Assembly (NCBI RefSeq): GCF_000802225.1 | Contig: NZ_JTDI01000005.1 | Coordinates: forward strand, 62,001 to 126,000 | Reading direction: 5' to 3' | Length of the DNA: 64,000 nt | DNA from: Novosphingobium malaysiense | Lineage (GTDB): Bacteria > Pseudomonadota > Alphaproteobacteria > Sphingomonadales > Sphingomonadaceae | Shown here: positions 9,054 to 17,115 of the stretch, piece by piece | How the letters are laid out: each line of letters opens with the position of its first letter | Numbering within the stretch: the first letter of the stretch is position 1 | The notes under the pieces: generated by a model | Told to the model about the DNA's origin: nothing | The model's database searches: none | Seen by the model: only the letters and a program-made list of their open reading frames with translations | Program-made: the position numbers and the translations under genes

Positions 9054-10394
9054 CTAGAGCACTTCAGGCGCGCAGCAGCCCATGTAGTCCGCGAGGTTGC
9101 GCTGGAAATTGACGACCCCGGCTTCCTGCAGCGGATTGGGGTACATGTACTCGATCGAGCCCGACACCATCCCTTGCTGAATCTCGTGCATCTGGCGGAA
9201 GTCCTGCCGCAGCAGTAGAGGCCACTGTTCCTTCGAGGTGATGTCGGGCGATTCAACCCACTCGGTCTTGGGCTCGAGCCCGTCCGGATACCGTTCGAGC
9301 GCGTAGATTTCTGTGATGCAGCTGTTCGGATCGAAACCGTCCGGACGCACGCGGAAGCCAAGTGCGAAAGTGAGGTTGGGAAGGATGACCTGGTTCGGGA
9401 AGACGTGCCAGTTGATACCGACACGGGCCATGTGTTCTGGCGCGACCTCCGGCCATTCGACGCCGCGGGCGGCGTCGATGGCATGCGCCCTGCGCATCAG
9501 ATCCGCGCCGACTTCGGCGGGCGTTGCGCTCTCGGGCAAGGCCTGTGCCGTCAGTCTCGCCGCTTCAAGAAGGGTTTCGGAATAGTTCGCCCATACGGTT
9601 TCCGCAGCCTGCTGAATTCCTAGGAAGGGCAGGTCCTTTGGCTTGTGCGTTGATGTCGCGCCAATGCCAGTACCGATGCCGCCTCCTTCAACGCCTACAG
9701 CCCACATCTTTGCATGAATTCCTTCGGCACTTCCCGCCGTCACGCCGGTACCAAATTTTGCGGTTTGAGGGTGGGTGGCCGGAGCGTGATAGCCCTCGAT
9801 AAACGCCTCGGTTACGACCTTCCAATTGGCCGGATAGCGAAGCCACTTACGCCACTTGTAGCGCATGCCGCCAAGGTCGAGGGGCCCGATAACGTCGATG
9901 ACAGGGGCGAGAAACTCTTCGAGCGGCTCACAGTCAGGATCGAGGTTGATGTAAACGTAACCGCCCCAGCGGCCGACCTTCACGGACGCCAGGCTGAGAT
10001 CGACCTTGTCCAGACCTCCGCACCAGTGCTCCTTGTTGAGGACGCGAATGTTCTCGCCGCGCAGGTTCCATTGCCAGCCGTGATAGCCGCAGTGAAGGTG
10101 GGAAACGTGGCCGGTTCCGGAAGTCAGTCTCTTGCCGCGGTGCCGGCACACGTTGTGGTGTGCAACGATCCCGCCATCTTCGGCGCGCAGCACGATGAAC
10201 GACTGATCGAGAATGTCGTAAGTGTAGTAATCGCCGGGGTTGGGAATCTCTTCTTCGCGGCAGGCCAACTGCCAGACCTTGCTCCAGAGCTTGTCCTTTT
10301 CCTCGCGGGCATAGGCTTTCGAGACATACGGTTCGACATGCAGGCGCACCGGTGCTTCGATCGCTTCGTCGAGCTTGCCGCCGACGTCGTTCAT
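9054..10394 (-). CDS. Rieske non-heme iron oxygenase, large (alpha) subunit
   Basis: 446 residues from the ATG at 10394, which follows GGGAGAGTGGA. The Rieske [2Fe-2S] ligands are C83-x-H85 and C102-x2-H105 (CRHRG and CGYHGW). The catalytic domain has EAFIEGYHAPATHP with two histidines, the usual iron-binding region. It belongs to the aromatic-ring-hydroxylating oxygenase family, which hydroxylates rings or demethylates using a ferredoxin and a reductase. No small subunit, ferredoxin or reductase gene is nearby, so it is either an alpha-only enzyme or uses electron carriers from elsewhere. It heads an SDR and TonB receptor operon. A TetR lies directly upstream. Confidence 0.9.
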   Translation of the reverse strand: MNDVGGKLDEAIEAPVRLHVEPYVSKAYAREEKDKLWSKVWQLACREEEIPNPGDYYTYDILDQSFIVLRAEDGGIVAHHNVCRHRGKRLTSGTGHVSHLHCGYHGWQWNLRGENIRVLNKEHWCGGLDKVDLSLASVKVGRWGGYVYINLDPDCEPLEEFLAPVIDVIGPLDLGGMRYKWRKWLRYPANWKVVTEAFIEGYHAPATHPQTAKFGTGVTAGSAEGIHAKMWAVGVEGGGIGTGIGATSTHKPKDLPFLGIQQAAETVWANYSETLLEAARLTAQALPESATPAEVGADLMRRAHAIDAARGVEWPEVAPEHMARVGINWHVFPNQVILPNLTFALGFRVRPDGFDPNSCITEIYALERYPDGLEPKTEWVESPDITSKEQWPLLLRQDFRQMHEIQQGMVSGSIEYMYPNPLQEAGVVNFQRNLADYMGCCAPEVL

Positions 10395-10444
10395 TCCACT
10401 CTCCCATAGGCAAAAGGGCATTTGTGCCCGATCGATGAATCAAA

Positions 10445-10462
10445 ACCTACACCAATGTAGGT
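10445..10462. promoter_or_regulatory. Inverted repeat upstream of Rieske operon (TetR operator candidate)
   Basis: ACCTACA (10445-10451), CCAA, TGTAGGT (10456-10462) form a perfect 7-bp dyad. It sits 50 bases upstream of the Rieske start and just downstream of the TetR gene. Weaker outer arms GATCGA (10430-10435) and TCGATC (10465-10470) extend it. Position and symmetry fit a TetR operator. Confidence 0.55.
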
Positions 10463-10512
10463 GTTCGATCAACGAGAAATGAACAATGGTACGTGCATTA
10501 TTTTTGCAAGAC

Positions 10513-11127
10513 TCACGCCAGTGGCTTGATGAGTTCCGATGGCGTGATGGGGCGGGTGCCGGGGCCGGTTACAAGGGCCCGAAGGGACCCCGCGACCATG
10601 ATTTTCAAGGCTCTTTTCGCCTGGCTCGCATCATCCGAGGCGCCGAAAGCATAGACTGTGTTCGTGACCAGTTCGTGCAGGCCATAGCCTGCACCCTTGC
10701 AAAGCTCCGGTTCGACGCCTTGCCCCTCGAGCAGTGACGAAAAGATGTCGATGGCACGCTGCTTGTACAGCAAAGACACCCGGTTGAGTTCAGGCATTGC
10801 GCTCGAATGGCCGTTGGTCATCAGGTATGCGTGAAATTCGTCGGCTTTGCGATATTCGAAAAGGGCGTCGATCAAGACGTCCATGTACTCGAAGATCGTT
10901 TCGGACTTGTCGACGCGCGGCACGACGAAACGGGCCGTCTCTTGAAAAAACTGATCTACAAGGGCGACAGCCACGGCTTCGCTGTTCTTGAAGTGCTCAT
11001 AGACTACAGGCCTTGATGCGCCGGACCGTTCCACCAGCGCGGACATGGTCAGTCCCCCTATCCCGTCCTTCACTATGATCTCGCGAGCCGTACGAAGGAG
11101 CTGTATGCGCCGTTCGGCCTTTTTCAT
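10513..11127 (-). CDS. TetR/AcrR family transcriptional regulator
   Basis: 204 residues if started at the ATG at 11127. The open frame extends to 11271, but the extra 48 residues are lysine/threonine-rich and TetR proteins normally begin about ten residues before the first helix, as here (MKKAERRIQLLRTAREI). The helix-turn-helix is seen in MSALVERSGASRPVVYEHFKNSEA. Immediately downstream on the same strand is the Rieske-SDR-TonB receptor operon, with a 7-bp dyad between them. It is thus the likely repressor of that operon. Confidence 0.85.
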   Translation of the reverse strand: MKKAERRIQLLRTAREIIVKDGIGGLTMSALVERSGASRPVVYEHFKNSEAVAVALVDQFFQETARFVVPRVDKSETIFEYMDVLIDALFEYRKADEFHAYLMTNGHSSAMPELNRVSLLYKQRAIDIFSSLLEGQGVEPELCKGAGYGLHELVTNTVYAFGASDDASQAKRALKIMVAGSLRALVTGPGTRPITPSELIKPLA

Positions 11128-11469
11128 CCTCTGCGTGGTCTTTTTTTTGCGCTGCGTTTTGTTGGCTACATTTTTCAAAATTAATGACTTTCTCGTTGGC
11201 GCAGCAAAAGGGGAGGCGATGGCCCGGGGCGTTGGCGGCAAGCAGGCTCCGGGTGCAATGTGGCGCAACATTCTGCCGTTCCGTCAGGATTTCGGCAAGC
11301 CTGCGGCGGTTTGAATGCTGCCGGTGGGTCGCCGTTGCGAGCAGGTTCGGTGAAATGCTGCAGGCTGCTGAATAACAGGAAGCGTTCATGGCGTTCTTCG
11401 AGACGCGCAAACACTATTTGGCAAAACGCGGTATTTCCGGGAGCCGTGTCCGCTCGGCAGGATTGGAAG
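11128..11469. other. Non-coding stretch between TetR and LysR genes
   Basis: This 342-base stretch lies between the start of the TetR gene and the stop of the LysR gene on the same strand. It has an unusual AT-rich patch (about 11140-11190, with a T8 run) in an otherwise GC-rich window. The patch probably holds the TetR promoter. I see no gene or repeat in it. Confidence 0.4.
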
Positions 11470-12429
11470 TCAGCTTTCCAGCAATGGAATTCCGCAAAGG
11501 ATGACCGGATTATCGGGCGTTTTCAAACTGCCTTGATGTTCGTCGATCGCGGTGCATAGCTCTTCGAGCAACGCGGCGGCAGCTGGGTTTTCGAATTCCT
11601 GCTGCCAGCCAAGCGACAATTCCAGCGTCATCGGGAAATCGGGGATAGGGCGGAACACGAATTGCCCGCGCGGTGTCGATAGCATGGTCGATGCCGGTGT
11701 CAGGCAGATGCCGCCGCTCACGATCGTCAGGTCGATCTGCTCTTCGTGCGTGGCGACCCGGCGTTCGATGAGTGGCTCAAGCCCATGCCGCCGGCACAAC
11801 TGGAGCAATATGTCCTGTTCGCCGCCTTCGAATTGGCGCGCCAGCCAGGTCAGCGGGAATTTGGCCAGTGCGGCAAGGTCCAGCGGCACCTCCTGCGCAA
11901 GCGGATGGGCGGGGTGGGCCGCAAGGACATAGCGTTCGCGATGGATGAGTCTGTCGCGTAGCCGCGGAGATCCGCTCCGATGTTCGAACAGCAAGGACAT
12001 CTCCAGCCGGTTGTCGCGCAACAGTTCGGCCAGTTCAGCTGAATAGCCTCTCTGCAGGCTGAGGCGGGGCAAGCCGGGACGCTCCCTATAGCGCGCCGTT
12101 GCTCGCTGCAGGAAGGCGTATCTGCGCGCGCTGTGCACAAGGCCGATTCGCACGTCATTGCTGTGTTCCAGATCGAGCCGCTGGGCATCGAGTATGGCGC
12201 CTTCCAGATGCTTCACCAGCGCAATGGCGTTCAGATAGAATGCTTGTCCCGCTCGGGTAGGCGTGACGCCGCGCACGCCTCGTTCGAGCAAGCGGCAGTC
12301 AAGCGACAGCTCCAAATCGCGGATTCGCCGTGACATGGCGGGTTGTGCGACGTTCATGCGCCGGGCTGCGGACTGGATCGAGCCTTCCTCGATAACCGCG
12401 ATGTAGTAGCGAAGGAGACGAAAATCCAT
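11470..12429 (-). CDS. LysR family transcriptional regulator
   Basis: 319 residues from the ATG at 12429. A longer frame begins at 12519, but MDFRLLRYYIAVIEEGSIQ is the standard LysR start, with the helix-turn-helix in AARRMNVAQPAMSRRIRDLE. The C-terminal substrate-binding domain follows. It is divergent from the oxygenase/CoA-transferase/lyase/thioesterase operon beginning at 12549 and should be its regulator. The paired dyads over its start (12428-12451) look like its own binding sites. Confidence 0.92.
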   Translation of the reverse strand: MDFRLLRYYIAVIEEGSIQSAARRMNVAQPAMSRRIRDLELSLDCRLLERGVRGVTPTRAGQAFYLNAIALVKHLEGAILDAQRLDLEHSNDVRIGLVHSARRYAFLQRATARYRERPGLPRLSLQRGYSAELAELLRDNRLEMSLLFEHRSGSPRLRDRLIHRERYVLAAHPAHPLAQEVPLDLAALAKFPLTWLARQFEGGEQDILLQLCRRHGLEPLIERRVATHEEQIDLTIVSGGICLTPASTMLSTPRGQFVFRPIPDFPMTLELSLGWQQEFENPAAAALLEELCTAIDEHQGSLKTPDNPVILCGIPLLES

Positions 12430-12451
12430 ACCGGGTATACCTATATGGTAT
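12428..12451. promoter_or_regulatory. Two overlapping ATACC/GGTAT dyads (LysR-type box)
   Basis: ATACC-G-GGTAT (12428-12438) and ATACC-TATAT-GGTAT (12437-12451) share the central AT. The second has the 15-base spacing and T/A ends of classical LysR boxes (T-N11-A). They cover the start codon region of the lysR gene, fitting autorepression and divergent activation. Confidence 0.5.
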
Positions 12452-12548
12452 AGACATGGAATCGCAATCGGCATTTTTCTGGCGGCTATCGAGGCACTAT
12501 TTTCCATTCCACGCTGCAAAATAGCATAGCTGGGTGGAGGCTGAGAAA

Positions 12549-13505
12549 ATGGCGACTGCTTTGGGATTTTCGGTCGGAGAACTGGCTCCGGGGCTGGAGT
12601 TCGGCGCGCGTGTCAGCGGATTGCGTCTAGAGGACCTGGAGCGCGACGATGTGCGCAAGGCGCTGGCCGACCTTTGGATCGACAAAGGCGTGATCCTGTT
12701 TCGGGGTGGTGAATCCTCACGGCAGATGCAGGTCGAACTCAGCCGGGTTTTCGGAACGCCGGAAGAGTTTCCGTTCAAGGAATCGCGGTCCGAGGAATTC
12801 CCGGAACTGGTGAACATCAAGTACTATCCGGAGGATGGCACCGCCTATGAGGTCGATGGCAAGGTCATCGGCGGCTGGATCCCGTGGCACACGGACATGG
12901 TCTATTTTTCCAAGCTCAACCGGGGCGGCATTCTCCGACCGCATACCCTGCCTGCCAAGGGTGGCGGCGCGACTGGCTATGCCGACCAGATTTCCGCTTA
13001 TGAGCGATTGCCCGAGGACCTGAAGGCCAGGATCGAAAACCTGCACGTCGTCTATTCGGCGGACCTCAATTACGCGCACGCCCGCTTTGCCGGCGATGTG
13101 CAGATCAAGTTCGTTCGCGGTGCGCAGAGCTGGAGCCGCATCATGAAGCGGATCTATCAATATCCGCGCGTCATTCACCCCATGGTTTTCACGCAGGCCG
13201 AGACGGGCCGCAAGGTGCTCAACGTATCGCCGGGATTTGCAGAAGGTGTCTACGAAATGGGTGGCCCGGAAGGCGATGCCCTGCTGCAGGAAGTCGTCAG
13301 CTACTGCGTCGATCCGGACCGTACCTATTTCCATGACTGGGAGGAGGACGACATGGTCCTGTGGGACAACTGGCGCACGCTCCACTGCGCAGCCGGTGTC
13401 GAGCCCGACGATACCCGCCTGATGGAGCGCACGACCATCCACGGTGACTACGCGCTGGGCCAGGATCTCGACGGCAACGACAAGCTGCCCCGTTTCGACG
13501 CCTGA
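12549..13505 (+). CDS. TauD/TfdA family 2-oxoglutarate-dependent oxygenase
   Basis: 318 residues from the ATG at 12549, which has GGAGG eight bases upstream; an in-frame GTG at 12534 is less likely. The iron-binding triad is visible: H114-x-D116 in WHTDM and distal H279 in RTLHCAAG. R294 in ERTTIHGDYALG is placed to hold 2-oxoglutarate. Family members hydroxylate acids or ethers next to a carboxylate or heteroatom (taurine, 2,4-D, phytanoyl types). It is the first gene of a four-gene run with a CoA-transferase, ThDP lyase and thioesterase, which suggests that it makes a hydroxy acid for CoA activation and cleavage. Confidence 0.9.
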   Translation: MATALGFSVGELAPGLEFGARVSGLRLEDLERDDVRKALADLWIDKGVILFRGGESSRQMQVELSRVFGTPEEFPFKESRSEEFPELVNIKYYPEDGTAYEVDGKVIGGWIPWHTDMVYFSKLNRGGILRPHTLPAKGGGATGYADQISAYERLPEDLKARIENLHVVYSADLNYAHARFAGDVQIKFVRGAQSWSRIMKRIYQYPRVIHPMVFTQAETGRKVLNVSPGFAEGVYEMGGPEGDALLQEVVSYCVDPDRTYFHDWEEDDMVLWDNWRTLHCAAGVEPDDTRLMERTTIHGDYALGQDLDGNDKLPRFDA

Positions 13506-13542
13506 AGGCGTCGGCGGTGCAGTGAATGAGGGGGAGACGGGC

Positions 13543-14745
13543 GTGAACAAAGGACCGCTTTCGGGCGTCACCATTCTGGATTGCACGATCTGGCAGAACG
13601 GACCGTTTGCTACCGTCATGCTGTCGGATCTCGGCGCCGATGTGATCAAGGTCGAGGATCGCGCCACGGGTGATCCCGGGCGCGGGTTCATGGATGCGTC
13701 CGGGCCCGCCGGGGTTTCCGGCTATTTCGAGGCGATGAATCGCAACAAGCGCTCGATCACGCTCGACCTCAAGTCACCAGAAGGCCGCGCGGTGTTTCAT
13801 CGCCTGGCTGCCGGTGTGGACGTGGTGGTCCAGAACTTTCGCTTGGGCGTCGCGGAAAAGCTCGGGATTGCCTACGCGGATCTGAAGGAAGGCAATCCGC
13901 GCCTCATCTATGCCAGCGCGACCGGTTTCGGGCCCAAGGGGCCGGATGCGCGTGTTGGGGTCTTCGATATTCTGGGGCAAGCGCGATCGGGCGTGTTGCA
14001 CGCCCTGCGTGAGCCCGGAGCGCCTGCCGAATACAACAATGCCTTCGGTCTGGCGGACCAGACAGGCGGCATCCTGCTGGCTCAGGCGGTAACGGCGGCT
14101 CTCTTTGCACGTGAACGCACGGGTGAAGGGCAGGAAGTGGAGGTCTCTCAGCTGGGGGCGATGCTCACCCTGCAGCAAATGGGACTGACCCGGCATCTCA
14201 TTACCGGTTACGAACCTGCGATGTCCCGCCGGGATGCGCCGCGCAATCCCGTCTTCAACCTCTATGCTTGCGCGAACGACGAATGGATCGCCGTCGGTGG
14301 GCTGCAGGGCGATCGATACTGGCCTGACTTCTGCGCCATTCTGGGGCTGGAGGCACTGGGCAGGGACCCGGACTATGCCACGATGCAGCAGCGCACCGCC
14401 GCGACCCGCGAGCTGGTCCGACAACTCGACGAAGCCTTTGTTCGTTTCACCCGGACAGATCTTCTCGCGCGCTTCACAGAGGCCGGAATCCCCTGTTCGC
14501 CGGTGAATAGCTATGCGGACGTCGTCAGCGATCCCCAGGTTGTCGCCAATGGCTACATCGAGGAACTGGACCACCCGCATCTCGGCCGTATCCGTGAGAT
14601 CGGCATGCCCATCCGCTTCAGTGCAACGCCGGGCGGAGCCCGGTCGTCCGCCCCCGAGCTGGGGCAGGATACCGAGATGATCCTGCTCGAGGCTGGTTAC
14701 GAATGGGACGAGATCAGCGCGCTGCGTGACAAGGGCGTGCTTTAG
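13543..14745 (+). CDS. CaiB/BaiF (family III) CoA-transferase
   Basis: 400 residues from a GTG at 13543 with GGGGGAG upstream; a second in-frame GTG at 13522 is possible. The family III pattern is seen: an N-terminal GVTILDCTIWQNGPFATVMLS-type strand and helix, LGADVIKVED, then NRNKRSITLDLKSPEGR, and the aspartate of GLADQTGG in the position of the catalytic Asp. These enzymes move CoA between carboxylic acids (formyl-CoA:oxalate, carnitine, bile acid and similar). Being next to an oxalyl-CoA decarboxylase/2-hydroxyacyl-CoA lyase-type gene, it recalls the frc-oxc pairing. The acyl acceptor is unknown; it could be the hydroxy acid made by the upstream oxygenase. Confidence 0.9.
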   Translation: MNKGPLSGVTILDCTIWQNGPFATVMLSDLGADVIKVEDRATGDPGRGFMDASGPAGVSGYFEAMNRNKRSITLDLKSPEGRAVFHRLAAGVDVVVQNFRLGVAEKLGIAYADLKEGNPRLIYASATGFGPKGPDARVGVFDILGQARSGVLHALREPGAPAEYNNAFGLADQTGGILLAQAVTAALFARERTGEGQEVEVSQLGAMLTLQQMGLTRHLITGYEPAMSRRDAPRNPVFNLYACANDEWIAVGGLQGDRYWPDFCAILGLEALGRDPDYATMQQRTAATRELVRQLDEAFVRFTRTDLLARFTEAGIPCSPVNSYADVVSDPQVVANGYIEELDHPHLGRIREIGMPIRFSATPGGARSSAPELGQDTEMILLEAGYEWDEISALRDKGVL

Positions 14746-14770
14746 ATAATTGCATACAAGGGAGAAGACC

Positions 14771-16444
14771 TTGCCGACTGCTGCAGCATTGCTGGCCCGC
14801 ACCCTGAAGGCGCGCGGCATCACGACCGTCTATCACATCACCGGTGCGCCCAACATCCAGCTCACCCGAGAATGCGAGGCGTTGGGTATCGAACTGGTTG
14901 GCGCGCGCCATGAAATCGCGGCGGCCGGCATGGCCTTCGCGCATGCACGCGTGACCGGTAAACCGGCGGTGTGTCTCGCCCCTGCAGGCCCCGGTGCGGT
15001 CAACATGATTCCGACCGCGGTTCACGCCGTGGCGGAGGAAACGCCAATCATCCTGCTCGGCGGTTCCTCTCCGCTTGCCACCCGCGGCACCGGCTCTTTC
15101 CAGGAACTCGATCAGGTCCGCCTGTTCGAGCCCGCCGTGAAAGGTACGCTGCAATTGACCAGTCCGGACGAGGCCAGTGCGCTGTTCGACCGGGCGCTGG
15201 TGATGGCGACCGAACCGCGGCAAGGGCCGGTCTATCTGGACTTGCCGGGTGACGTTCTCAACGATGCGCTTTCCGGAGAGGTCGAGGTCGGACCGTCGCC
15301 GTTCAAATGCATGGAACTGGCGGCACCATCGGCTGGGCAGGTCGACGCTGTTCTCGATGCGCTAGCGGCGAGCGAACGGCCCGTGATTGTCAGCGGCAGC
15401 GGCGTTATCTGGTCCGGTGCAAGCGAGGCCATGGAAGAATTCGTTAGCTTGTGCGGCGTGCCGTTTTACACGACTCCCCAAGGGCGCGGGGTCGTAACGG
15501 AAGATCATGACATGGCCATTCTCGGCGCCCGCACGATGGCGTTCCGGGAAGCGGACTTCGCACTGTCGCTCGGCACGCGTTCGAATTTCATCATCGGCCA
15601 TCTGACGCCACCGCGCTGGGCAGCAGGCCTGACCGTGGCGATGGTCAATCTGGATAGCGAGGAGCTGGCAAAGACAGCGCCGGCGATTCCGATCCAGTGC
15701 GATGTGAAGGTCACTCTTGACGCACTGGTCGCGCGTATTCGCGAACGGGGTTTCGACGGATCGCGCTTCGCCCCCTGGATCGCGCATCTGCGGGAAAAGG
15801 ATGCCACGGCAAAAGCGAAAATGGAGGCCATGGCGTGCAACGACGCGCAGCCTATTCATCCGCTGCGCCTGATGTGCGAAATCGAGAAGGTGCTCGCCAA
15901 GGATGCGATCCTGATCGAGGATGGTCACGATACGCTGGGCTTCTGCCGCCACTCGCTGAAGTCGCACCGGCCCGGACACCGCATAAACCCGGGCACGATG
16001 GGCAACGTCGGTCTCGGCGTGCCGTTCGCGATCGGGGCCAAGGCAGCCAAGCCCGATTGTCAGGTTGTTGTTGTCTCTGGGGACAGCGCGTTCGGCTGGA
16101 ACGGTCTCGAAATCGATACCGCCTGCCGTCACAATTTGCCTTTCGTTTGCGTGATCGTGAACAATGCCGGGATTACGGCGCGCCCGAATGATCCCTCCGC
16201 CATGATGCCCGGGCAGGATCTTGGCACGCCGGATTATCAGATGGTGGCAACGGCCTTCGGTGGCTACGGCGAGCGTGTGTCTCGCGTCGACGACATTGCC
16301 CCGGCACTGCAGCGTGCAATCGATTCAGAGAAGCCAGCCATCGTCAATGTGATCGTTGACCCGTATTGCGCTTCGGCAACGCATCTCGGATTTGCAGGTG
16401 TTATGAGTGCCTCTTACGCTACAGGGAAAGAGACGAGGGAGTGA
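14771..16444 (+). CDS. ThDP-dependent lyase, 2-hydroxyacyl-CoA lyase/oxalyl-CoA decarboxylase type
   Basis: 557 residues from a TTG at 14771 with GGGAG seven bases upstream; a TTG at 14750 is the alternative. It has the three ThDP-enzyme domains: an N-terminal pyrimidine domain with the activating glutamate in GARHEIAAAGMAFA, a middle domain, and a C-terminal pyrophosphate domain with GDSAFGWN and the metal-binding NN of VNNAGI. The GGSSPLATRGTGSFQELDQV segment resembles the AFQE region of HACL/OXC enzymes more than acetolactate synthase. Such enzymes cleave 2-hydroxyacyl-CoA to formyl-CoA plus an aldehyde, or decarboxylate oxalyl-CoA. It sits 25 bases after the CoA-transferase and overlaps the thioesterase by four bases. 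Confidence 0.8.
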   Translation: MPTAAALLARTLKARGITTVYHITGAPNIQLTRECEALGIELVGARHEIAAAGMAFAHARVTGKPAVCLAPAGPGAVNMIPTAVHAVAEETPIILLGGSSPLATRGTGSFQELDQVRLFEPAVKGTLQLTSPDEASALFDRALVMATEPRQGPVYLDLPGDVLNDALSGEVEVGPSPFKCMELAAPSAGQVDAVLDALAASERPVIVSGSGVIWSGASEAMEEFVSLCGVPFYTTPQGRGVVTEDHDMAILGARTMAFREADFALSLGTRSNFIIGHLTPPRWAAGLTVAMVNLDSEELAKTAPAIPIQCDVKVTLDALVARIRERGFDGSRFAPWIAHLREKDATAKAKMEAMACNDAQPIHPLRLMCEIEKVLAKDAILIEDGHDTLGFCRHSLKSHRPGHRINPGTMGNVGLGVPFAIGAKAAKPDCQVVVVSGDSAFGWNGLEIDTACRHNLPFVCVIVNNAGITARPNDPSAMMPGQDLGTPDYQMVATAFGGYGERVSRVDDIAPALQRAIDSEKPAIVNVIVDPYCASATHLGFAGVMSASYATGKETRE

Positions 16445-16842
16445 AAACGGTGAGTTCGCTTGTGCCAGGTCTCGCTGCGCAGATCGAAGCCATTGTCACG
16501 AAAGACGATCTGGCCTCTGCATTGGGCTCAGGCGACGTCGCTGTGCTGGGCACACCGCGAATGATTGCTTTGGCCGAGGCTGCGACGATGAAGGCTCTGT
16601 CTGGTGCCTTGGATGAGGGGTGGACTAGTGTGGGAACACGCGTGGACATGCGACATCTGGCACCAACACCGCAGGGTGGAACTTTGCGGGTTCGGGCCGA
16701 ACTGACCGGCGTGGATGGCCGGGCGCTCACGTTTGCCGTTGAAGTGCTCGATGGAAATATTCTGGCTGGGCGCGGCACTATCGAGCGATTCCTGGTCGAG
16801 CGCGAGACCTTTTTGATGCGCGTGCAACAGCGCCGGGACTAG
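16441..16842 (+). CDS. Hotdog-fold thioesterase, fluoroacetyl-CoA thioesterase (FlK)-like
   Basis: 133 residues from a GTG at 16441 that overlaps the lyase stop (GTGA), implying translational coupling. The FlK-like layout is visible: LGTPRMIALAEAATM, with the threonine and glutamate that act in FlK, and VDMRHLAPTPQG with the histidine. Members hydrolyse small or unusual acyl-CoA esters, often for detoxification. As last gene of the oxygenase/CoA-transferase/lyase operon it may release CoA from a product or a dead-end acyl-CoA. An earlier in-frame ATG at 16366 lies deep inside the lyase and is unlikely. Confidence 0.75.
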   Translation: MKTVSSLVPGLAAQIEAIVTKDDLASALGSGDVAVLGTPRMIALAEAATMKALSGALDEGWTSVGTRVDMRHLAPTPQGGTLRVRAELTGVDGRALTFAVEVLDGNILAGRGTIERFLVERETFLMRVQQRRD

Positions 16843-17115
16843 GCTCAGCATCTGTAATTCCAGAGCCAGGCGGTGTTGATCCCTTGAGGGATTCGTGGAT
16901 CAGTACAAACTGATGGCGGTGCCCTAATTGTTTATGTCGCGCGACAGCGAGGTATCAGCGTGAATTTTTCGTTTTGATCGATCAGTGATTTTCTCTTTAT
17001 ATCAATGATGTTCGCAGGCTCATCGCAGCGCGCCCTTTCGGCAATTACCCGATCATAGCAGTGCGCAGGAGAAGTAGCAGCGCATCGGGGGCGGAGAGAC
17101 CCCGGATCCCGACCT

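Noticed and set aside
14771..16444. Acetolactate synthase as the identity of the ThDP enzyme
   Set aside because: The GSFQELDQ region resembles HACL/OXC, no small regulatory subunit gene follows, and the neighbours are CoA enzymes.
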